This document shows positions 6,267 to 11,147 of a stretch of DNA of 11,147 nt, one piece after another; positions within the stretch are counted from its first letter, which is position 1; every line of letters starts with the position of its first letter. The DNA is from an uncultured bacterium. Lineage in GTDB: Bacteria; Pseudomonadota; Gammaproteobacteria; Burkholderiales; Burkholderiaceae_D. The position numbers were made by a program, and so were the translations under genes. The notes under the pieces were generated by a model. The model made no database searches and was not told the origin of the DNA. It saw only the letters and a program-made list of their open reading frames with translations. The DNA is taken from assembly GCA_903872555.1 (NCBI GenBank), contig CAIQLE010000213.1, positions 1 to 11,147 on the forward strand, in the 5' to 3' direction.

Positions 6267-6530
6267 ATGACAAGCATTCAGAGCCAGCCCGGACACGGTC
6301 GATATCTGGTGAGCAGTATGGACAGCGGAAAGCTCAGTCAATTCATCGCTGAAGCTCAGCAAGATGCTGAGCTTCAGCTGCTGGAAACGATAGGTCCGGG
6401 GGACTCACCTCACACCGCGGTCTTTGACATGGCACACGACAAAGCGGCCAGCCTGCAGCAGCGCTTTAAAACCAGTGGTGAACTGAGCATAGAACCTGAT
6501 CAGCCACTCTCCTTGTTTGGCAATTCCTAG
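6267..6530 (+). CDS. Stand-alone subtilisin-propeptide-like protein (inhibitor I9 fold)
   Basis: This 87-residue product has no signal peptide and no Cys. Its pattern fits the I9 propeptide fold: strand GRYLV (11-15), helix KLSQFIAEAQQ (22-32), strand ELQLLETIG (35-43), then a strand-helix TAVFDMAHDKAASLQQRF (50-67) and a final strand GELSIEPDQPLSLF (71-84). It aligns by eye with residues 50-141 of the subtilase encoded downstream: GQFLV, IEIIDRVGP, then EDKANAL, then GQLIVERDQALHLL, the last stretch matching 7 of 14 residues. I9 propeptides fold their protease and inhibit it through their C-terminal strand, so a trans-acting inhibitor or folding helper for the neighbouring protease is the likely role. 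AGGAA at 6256-6260 precedes the ATG by six bases, and the protease gene begins 26 bases after the stop. The family call rests on pattern and paralogy, not on a database search. Confidence 0.82.
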   Translation: MTSIQSQPGHGRYLVSSMDSGKLSQFIAEAQQDAELQLLETIGPGDSPHTAVFDMAHDKAASLQQRFKTSGELSIEPDQPLSLFGNS

Positions 6531-6556
6531 TTACCTCTCATCTGGAAAGGATATCC

Positions 6557-8446
6557 ATGGCATCCAAATCCGAATCCGGCACATCCAGTGCACCGGATCT
6601 ATCTGCCGGCAGCAAAGAAACGGGCAAAGATTCTGACAAAGACGTAAATAAGTCTTTCGCTACCGACGGTTCACTCAGACAGCGCGATGTGAAGCAACGC
6701 AAGGGACAATTTTTAGTCGCACCAAGACGCCATACCGGTATGCAGATGATGGGCATCGCGCCACTGAATTTTTCAGTGGTAGAACAGGCACTGCGTGATT
6801 CGCCTGACATAGAAATCATCGACAGAGTCGGCCCGAAAAACACCGTCGGCGCACTTGGGCTGGGTATGCAGGAAGGTGGCGTGCTGGTAGCACTGATGAA
6901 TGAAGACAAAGCCAATGCACTCGCTTTGCAGGGTCAGGGACAATTAATTGTCGAGCGTGATCAGGCCTTGCATCTGCTTGATGTCAGTTACCCCCAGCCT
7001 ACGCTGGTCACTTGCAATATCCCTCTGGGAGGAACGGCATTCAGCGCCGACATTTTAGTGCTGGGAAATGGCAAGCCCGTAGCAGGCGCAGAAGTCTATC
7101 TGTTTGGCAGCCTGCTGCCGGCCAATGGTGTCACGGACGCGAATGGCCGCGTCAAACTCACGCTGTATGGAGAATCAGCCGCCAGTGTCAGGCAACTCTA
7201 CGTCAAGCCGCGCGCAGATTACTGGAGCTTCTTCCAGCAACAACCCGACATCAGTGACAGCGATGTGAATGTGGTTGGCCTGAGGGCATTGTCTGACTGG
7301 CCTACGCTGAAAAACTTCCCGAAACAGCAGCAACTGAGCTGGGGGCAAAAAGCAATGCGACTCGATCAACTGCCTCAGTCGTATCGCGGACAAGGTATCA
7401 AGATCGCCATCGTCGATTCAGGTGCAGCCAATACCCATCAGGACCTGAGCAACATTACGCACGGCTATGACATCGTCAACAAACTTAAAGATACCAGTAC
7501 CTGGAATGTCGACACCATCTCACACGGAACCCATTGCGCAGGCATGATTGCAGGCATTGATTCCGCCAGTGGCATACGTGGCTTCGCACCTGAAGCCGAG
7601 GTTCACGCCTGCAAGCTCTTCCCCGGCGGCCAGATCAGTCAACTGATTGAAGCCCTTGAGTACTGCATAGAAAACAAGATCGATGTGGTTAACATGAGTC
7701 TGGGTGGTGCCGAGGTATCCGAAGCACTTGAACAACAGATACAGCGCGCCAAACAGGCCGGCGTCGCCTGTATCGTTGCAGCAGGCAATTCAGGCGGTGC
7801 AGTGCAGTATCCGGGTTCCTCGCCGAATGTATTGTCGGTGGCCGCGATCGGTCGCATCAATGAATTCCCGGCCGACAGTTATCACACCCAGACCGTTACA
7901 GCTCAGGTCGACAGAAACGGATTCTTTGCGGCACAGTTCAGTTGCTATGGGCCTGAAGTTGCTGTCTGCGCCCCCGGCGTTGCGATCACCTCCTCTGTTC
8001 CTGACAATAACTACGCAGCATGGGATGGAACCTCGATGGCAGCGCCGCATGTGACAGGTCTCGCTGCGTTGGTTCTGGCACACCATCCTGACTTCCGTGC
8101 AGCGGTTCAGATACGCAATGCCGACAGAGTGGAGCGCCTGTTTCAGATCATAAAAATGTCCTGTCAGCCCGTGTTAGTGGGCGACCAGCGGCGTACCGGT
8201 TTCGGCCTGCCGGATGTGCCGCGCGCTGTTGGATTGGTGCCAACGCAATCCATGCCATACCTTGGTTCTGCACTCGGTGTGCCGGCCATGCAAACGCTGA
8301 GTAATGCTTATCGTGAAATGCCTCAAATGTCACCGCAAAATGCCGCTATGAATTTAGGCATGGCCGCATTCGATCCCTATTCAACCTTCATGGCAGCTCA
8401 GACTGCTTATCCTATACATCCGCAGTTCCGCTACGGCGTCTGGTAA
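6557..8446 (+). CDS. Subtilisin-like serine protease (S8 family) with I9-like and beta-sandwich N-terminal domains
   Basis: This 629-residue protease has an unusual layout. Residues 1-48 are a Ser/Lys/Asp-rich, probably disordered segment with no signal peptide. Residues 50-141 are an I9-like propeptide domain related to the upstream 87-residue protein. Residues about 148-240 resemble a carboxypeptidase-regulatory or transthyretin-like beta sandwich (GKPVAGAEVYLFG, VTDANGRVKLTL). The peptidase domain spans about 265-560, with catalytic Asp287 (IAIVDSG), His323 (SHGTHCAG) and Ser493 (GTSMAAPHVTG) and oxyanion Asn411 (AAGNSGG), so it should be active. Residues 561-629 form a Met/Pro/Ala-rich tail ending FRYGVW. 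Eight Cys and the absent export signal suggest a cytoplasmic protein or a non-Sec secretion route. AAAGGA (6546-6551) sets the start. It is last in the cassette; likely partners are the I9-like protein and the Gln-rich protein. Confidence 0.93.
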   Translation: MASKSESGTSSAPDLSAGSKETGKDSDKDVNKSFATDGSLRQRDVKQRKGQFLVAPRRHTGMQMMGIAPLNFSVVEQALRDSPDIEIIDRVGPKNTVGALGLGMQEGGVLVALMNEDKANALALQGQGQLIVERDQALHLLDVSYPQPTLVTCNIPLGGTAFSADILVLGNGKPVAGAEVYLFGSLLPANGVTDANGRVKLTLYGESAASVRQLYVKPRADYWSFFQQQPDISDSDVNVVGLRALSDWPTLKNFPKQQQLSWGQKAMRLDQLPQSYRGQGIKIAIVDSGAANTHQDLSNITHGYDIVNKLKDTSTWNVDTISHGTHCAGMIAGIDSASGIRGFAPEAEVHACKLFPGGQISQLIEALEYCIENKIDVVNMSLGGAEVSEALEQQIQRAKQAGVACIVAAGNSGGAVQYPGSSPNVLSVAAIGRINEFPADSYHTQTVTAQVDRNGFFAAQFSCYGPEVAVCAPGVAITSSVPDNNYAAWDGTSMAAPHVTGLAALVLAHHPDFRAAVQIRNADRVERLFQIIKMSCQPVLVGDQRRTGFGLPDVPRAVGLVPTQSMPYLGSALGVPAMQTLSNAYREMPQMSPQNAAMNLGMAAFDPYSTFMAAQTAYPIHPQFRYGVW

Positions 8447-8473
8447 ATTCATTTACATTCATTTCTTCTATTC

Positions 8474-8504
8474 ATGCGATGGCGAGTCCATCGCATTTTT
8501 TTTT
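8474..8504 (+). terminator. Intrinsic terminator closing the subtilase cassette
   Basis: ATGCGATGG (8474-8482) and CCATCGCAT (8488-8496) form a perfect nine-pair stem with a five-base loop. The T-run 8496-8504 follows at once. It lies 27 bases after the subtilase stop and marks the right boundary of the three-gene cassette. Confidence 0.93.
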
Positions 8505-8522
8505 GCCTGAATGATGACGAGC

Positions 8523-8548
8523 ATCTGTAAAAATTTATTAGTACAGAT
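8523..8548. promoter_or_regulatory. Inverted repeat upstream of the HTH gene, possible operator
   Basis: ATCTGTA (8523-8529) and TACAGAT (8542-8548) are a perfect 7+7 inverted repeat with a 12-base AT-rich spacer, 148 bases before the HTH gene. It could be a regulator's operator, perhaps autoregulatory. The spacing does not fit LexA (CTGT-N8-ACAG). Confidence 0.4.
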
Positions 8549-8649
8549 CAGGCATTGCAGAAAAAATGCACTTTAGCGATGTTCAAGCGGAACTTGTTCC
8601 ACACCAAGGGGGTCATGTCCTATACGCAAGGAAGAACTTGCTGTGCCGG

Positions 8650-8678
8650 TTGACACACAGTTACCCCATCCGAACTAT
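8650..8678 (+). promoter_or_regulatory. Candidate promoter of the HTH gene
   Basis: A perfect TTGACA (8650-8655) is followed after 17 bases by AACTAT (8673-8678). Transcription would start near 8685, leaving a very short leader before the ribosome binding site at 8687-8692, so the -10 choice is uncertain. Confidence 0.35.
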
Positions 8679-8686
8679 TACTCGCC

Positions 8687-8692
8687 GAGGAG
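8687..8692 (+). promoter_or_regulatory. Ribosome binding site deciding the HTH gene start
   Basis: GAGGAG lies four bases before the ATG at 8697. An in-frame GTG at 8643 would add 18 residues but has no Shine-Dalgarno sequence, and the TTGACA box lies downstream of it. Confidence 0.7.
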
Positions 8693-8696
8693 CATT

Positions 8697-9038
8697 ATGG
8701 AAATTCATCAGACCCATGAAACCCATCCGCACGGATTATCTTCACAGGAAACCTATAATCCGAATCAACTGCTCGATACCCTGCGTGAGCGCATGAAACT
8801 CAAAAACGATGCCGCCCTCTCACGCGCACTGGAAGTCGCTCCGCCCGTCATCAGCAAAATTCGTCACCGTACCCTGCCGGTAGGTGCTTCACTGCTGATA
8901 CGCATGCATGAAGTGACACAAATGAGCATACGTGACCTGCGAGACTTGATGGGTGACCGGCGCACTAAATACAGGCTCTCAGATGCTCAGGGCAAACCCA
9001 AGCCAGGCATGGAACAAGTAGCGCATCTGAAACAGTAA
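8697..9038 (+). CDS. Small helix-turn-helix protein (XRE/Cro-like)
   Basis: The 113-residue product begins with a His/Thr-rich, poorly structured stretch (1-19). Residues about 21-87 are a five-helix Cro/C1-like DNA-binding domain: NQLLDTLRERMKL, then NDAALSRALEV, then the recognition-helix region PPVISKIRHRTLPVG, then ASLLIRMHEVTQM and IRDLRDLMG. The 24-residue tail is basic and Pro/Gly-containing. It has no sensor domain, so it would be a simple dimeric DNA binder. It follows the subtilase cassette on the same strand but is separated by the terminator at 8474-8504 and has its own signals, so it may or may not regulate that cassette. The domain call is from pattern; the target is unknown. 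No good + strand terminator follows; the hairpin at 9057-9077 has its T-run on the other strand. Confidence 0.82.
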   Translation: MEIHQTHETHPHGLSSQETYNPNQLLDTLRERMKLKNDAALSRALEVAPPVISKIRHRTLPVGASLLIRMHEVTQMSIRDLRDLMGDRRTKYRLSDAQGKPKPGMEQVAHLKQ

Positions 9039-9050
9039 GTTTTTCAGCAT

Positions 9051-9077
9051 AAAAAAAGGCCGGGGAATTCCCGGCCT
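9051..9077 (-). terminator. Intrinsic terminator of the SDR-alcohol dehydrogenase operon
   Basis: Read on the - strand, AGGCCGGG (9077-9070) and its partner (9064-9057) form an eight-pair GC-rich stem, followed by seven T (complement of the A-run 9051-9057). It starts 29 bases beyond the alcohol dehydrogenase stop. On the + strand no T-run follows, so it would act poorly on the convergent HTH gene. Confidence 0.88.
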
Positions 9078-9106
9078 GTAAAAAACTACCCACACTGCAG
9101 AAAAAT

Positions 9107-10231
9107 TTAAAACACCACCAGATCACGCATGCTTTCGCCCGCATCCAAGCGGTCAAAGCCACGGTTGATGTCTTCCAGTTTCATGCGCTCGCCCATCAAC
9201 TGATTGATAGGTAATTTGCCCGCCAAATACAAATTGATATAACGCGGCACATCACGCGAGGGAACGCAGGAGCCGATGTAACTACCCTTGATCGTGCGCT
9301 CCTCTGCCACTAGGCTCACCTGCTGCAGCGCCCAGTTATGCTGAGGGTGAGGCAGGCTGGCTGTCACTGTGGTGCCGCCGCGCTTAGTGATGCGGTAGGA
9401 AAGCTCCATGGCTTGTGTGACGCCCGCCATTTCAAACGCGAAATCCACGCCGCCCTTGGTGGCTTCTTTCACCTTAGCTACTGCATCCGGATCGCGTGCA
9501 TTGATCGTTATCGTTGCACCCAGTTTGCGCGCCATCTCCAGCTTGCTCTCATGCAGATCGATCGCCACGATCTCGGTGGCACCTGAAGCCACAGCACCCA
9601 GCAAGGCACACATGCCCACACCACCCAGACCCACCACAGCCGCTGTCTGGCCCGGCTGAACGCGTGCAGTGTTTACCACCGCTCCTACGCCCGTCAGCAC
9701 CGCGCAACCAAACAAGGCCGCTTCTATAGGATCAATGTCTTGTTCGATTTTTACGCAAGAGCGACGCGATACCACAGCATGCTCAGCAAAAGCCGATACA
9801 CCGACATGATGATGCACGGCCTGCGCACCCAGATGCAGCCTGCGTTCACCTGAAAGTAAAGTGCCCTTGCCATTCGCTTCTGCACCCGGTTCACACAATG
9901 CCGGACGGCCTTCTGTGCAGGGCAGACAGTGACCACAACTAGGCACAAACACCAGCACTACACGATCGCCCACTTTCAGATCATGCACGCCCTCGCCTAC
10001 CTTCATCACCGTGCCGGAAGCTTCGTGGCCCAGCGCCATAGGCACAGGGCGTGGACGCACGCCGGTAATAACTGACAGATCGGAATGACACAGGCCGGCG
10101 GCGGTCATCTTCACCAGCACCTCACCGATGCCAGGAGCATCGAGTTCGATCTCTTCAATTTTCAGGGGCAGGCTTTGCGCAAACGGCGCTTGCTTATCCA
10201 GCGTGTGCAATACAGCGGCACGGGTTTTCAT
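9107..10231 (-). CDS. Zinc-dependent alcohol dehydrogenase (MDR superfamily)
   Basis: This 374-residue enzyme would oxidise an alcohol to an aldehyde or ketone with NAD+; the substrate cannot be read from the sequence. The catalytic-zinc ligands are Cys48 (GLCHSD), His69 (LGHEASG) and Cys176 (LFGCAVLTG), as in class I/III alcohol dehydrogenases. The structural-zinc cysteines are complete at 99, 102, 105 and 113. The Rossmann motif GLGGVG is at 201-206, and Asp225 at the end of the second strand (IVAIDL) points to NAD over NADP. Length and layout are typical of the family, and the inserted loop after the structural zinc resembles class III enzymes. GGAGAA (10242-10237) precedes the ATG by five bases. 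It is the second gene of a - strand operon, 19 bases after the SDR gene, so the two probably act on the same or sequential substrates. Confidence 0.94.
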   Translation of the reverse strand: MKTRAAVLHTLDKQAPFAQSLPLKIEEIELDAPGIGEVLVKMTAAGLCHSDLSVITGVRPRPVPMALGHEASGTVMKVGEGVHDLKVGDRVVLVFVPSCGHCLPCTEGRPALCEPGAEANGKGTLLSGERRLHLGAQAVHHHVGVSAFAEHAVVSRRSCVKIEQDIDPIEAALFGCAVLTGVGAVVNTARVQPGQTAAVVGLGGVGMCALLGAVASGATEIVAIDLHESKLEMARKLGATITINARDPDAVAKVKEATKGGVDFAFEMAGVTQAMELSYRITKRGGTTVTASLPHPQHNWALQQVSLVAEERTIKGSYIGSCVPSRDVPRYINLYLAGKLPINQLMGERMKLEDINRGFDRLDAGESMRDLVVF

Positions 10232-10250
10232 CAGGATTCTCCGTCAATAA

Positions 10251-11006
10251 TTAAATGGTACGGCCGCCATCGACCGGCATTTCCAGACCGGTCAGAAATT
10301 CAGCGGCATCGGTGCCTAAGAAGACAGCTGCTGCCGCCATATCTTTAGGATCGCAGAAGCGTCCCAGTGGAATCGTAGAGACAAATTTGGCGCGGTTTTC
10401 TGGCGTATCTGGCATGCCCATGAAATCACCCAGCAAGCCGGTCGCACCCATCACCGGGCACAGGGCATTGACACGAATATTGTCCGGTGCCAGTTCCACC
10501 GCCATCGCTTTCGACAGCAGGTTTACCGCACCTTTAGATGCGTTGTACCAGGACAAGCCCGGACGCGGGCGTATGCCTGCTGTTGAACCCACATTCAGAA
10601 TCACGCCGCCTTTACCACGCTGACGCATCAGCGGCACGATGGCATGGGTCATGAAGTAAATTGATTTCACGTTCACATTAAAAACGCGATCAAAGGTTTT
10701 CTCATCCACATCTAGCATGGGCTGGTTCTTGTGGGTGGTGCCTGCGTTATTGATGACGATATCCGGCACACCAAAACTATCCACACAGGCTTTCACCATA
10801 GCCTTGACGGAATCAGCGTTGGCAACATCACAGGCCACCGCCTTAGCATTCGCGCCCAGAGCAGCAGCAACACGCTCACCTGCAGCAGCATTCAGGTCAG
10901 CGATCAATACTTTCGCACCCTCGCGTATATAGGCATGCGCCATGCCCTCGCCGAAGCCGCTGCCTGCACCTGTGATGATGGCTATCTTGCCCTGAAGCTG
11001 ACCCAT
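10251..11006 (-). CDS. Short-chain dehydrogenase/reductase (classical SDR)
   Basis: The 251-residue product has the standard length of classical SDR enzymes. The cofactor motif is TGAGSGFG (12-19), with Asp37 after the second strand indicating NAD(H). NNAG is at 86-89. The catalytic tetrad is Asn112, Ser141, Tyr154 and Lys158 (SWYNASKGA). The C-terminal end TGLEMPVDGGRTI is typical of the 3-oxoacyl-ACP reductase or glucose 1-dehydrogenase-like branch, so names of that sort should be read as family labels. It is the first gene of the - strand operon with the alcohol dehydrogenase. An AGGAG element lies just upstream of the ATG. The likely role is oxidation or reduction of a hydroxy or keto compound in the same pathway as the alcohol dehydrogenase; the substrate is unknown. 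Confidence 0.93.
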   Translation of the reverse strand: MGQLQGKIAIITGAGSGFGEGMAHAYIREGAKVLIADLNAAAGERVAAALGANAKAVACDVANADSVKAMVKACVDSFGVPDIVINNAGTTHKNQPMLDVDEKTFDRVFNVNVKSIYFMTHAIVPLMRQRGKGGVILNVGSTAGIRPRPGLSWYNASKGAVNLLSKAMAVELAPDNIRVNALCPVMGATGLLGDFMGMPDTPENRAKFVSTIPLGRFCDPKDMAAAAVFLGTDAAEFLTGLEMPVDGGRTI

Positions 11007-11087
11007 GAAGACTCCTGATAATGATGTAATTAGGTTTTAAATTATTTTAAGATCAATGACTTAGCCAACTTACTTACACGAATGTCT

Positions 11088-11104
11088 TTGATAAGTCACA
11101 TCAA
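11088..11104. promoter_or_regulatory. Inverted repeat upstream of the SDR gene, weak operator candidate
   Basis: TTGAT (11088-11092) and ATCAA (11100-11104) form a 5+5 inverted repeat with a seven-base spacer, 82 bases before the SDR start. The half-sites equal those of FNR, but FNR needs a four-base spacer. The rest of 11007-11147 is AT-rich and should hold the operon's promoter; I cannot fix its hexamers. Confidence 0.22.
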
Positions 11105-11147
11105 CAAAGCTGTTGAGCATACCCTTCTGAGAAATCACATGAAGTAT

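Noticed and set aside
8523..8548. LexA (SOS) box
   Set aside because: CTGT and ACAG are present but separated by 14 bases where LexA needs eight.
8566..8796. 76-codon + strand frame overlapping the HTH gene
   Set aside because: It overlaps the well-supported HTH frame by 100 bases and shows no recognisable domain.
11088..11104. FNR/Anr box upstream of the SDR gene
   Set aside because: Half-sites TTGAT and ATCAA match, but the spacer is seven bases, not four, so FNR binding is not expected.

Overview
The window reads as chromosomal DNA of a Gram-negative proteobacterium. Gene density is high, GC is moderate (roughly one half), and the mix of a short pirin, stand-alone RibA, a XenA/YqjM-type flavin oxidoreductase, LldP and a Zn-alcohol dehydrogenase/SDR pair suggests a betaproteobacterium (Burkholderiales, perhaps Oxalobacteraceae). 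That placement is inference from gene content, not a phylogenetic result. I see no rRNA, tRNA, CRISPR array, insertion sequence or phage gene.

Layout: (1) 1-435, the C-terminal DNA-binding end of an OmpR-type response regulator, cut by the left edge. (2) 601-3357, three metabolic genes on the + strand: pirin-family protein, GTP cyclohydrolase II (ribA) and an Old Yellow Enzyme homologue, each separated by 86-196 bases. (3) 3582-5234, L-lactate permease (lldP), closed by a very strong bidirectional terminator at 5253-5293. (4) 5487-8446, the unusual part: a three-gene + strand cassette enclosed by terminators. It encodes a 237-residue protein that is about 35% glutamine, has no Lys, Glu or Cys, and carries two nearly identical 57-residue glycine-zipper repeats around a polyglutamine coiled coil. 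Next come an 87-residue protein resembling a subtilisin propeptide (inhibitor I9 fold) and a 629-residue subtilase without a signal peptide. (5) 8697-9038, a small helix-turn-helix protein. (6) On the - strand, an SDR dehydrogenase followed 19 bases later by a Zn-dependent alcohol dehydrogenase, an operon running right to left and ending at a terminator at 9051-9077.

The most notable content is region 4. The 87-residue protein aligns by eye along most of its length with residues 50-141 of the subtilase, so the locus encodes the same propeptide-like domain twice, once in cis and once in trans. The two 57-codon repeats of the Gln-rich gene differ at 24 codons silently but at only 3 codons in amino acid, so the repeated peptide is under strong selection. 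A strong hairpin terminator lies between the Gln-rich gene and the inhibitor/protease pair, which could keep the first product in excess. A reasonable working model, not proven by sequence, is a protease-inhibitor-substrate module in which the Gln-rich, uncharged, assembly-prone protein is the effector or substrate.

The remaining genes are ordinary metabolism: lactate uptake, riboflavin synthesis, flavin-dependent ene reduction, and oxidation of alcohols or hydroxy compounds.
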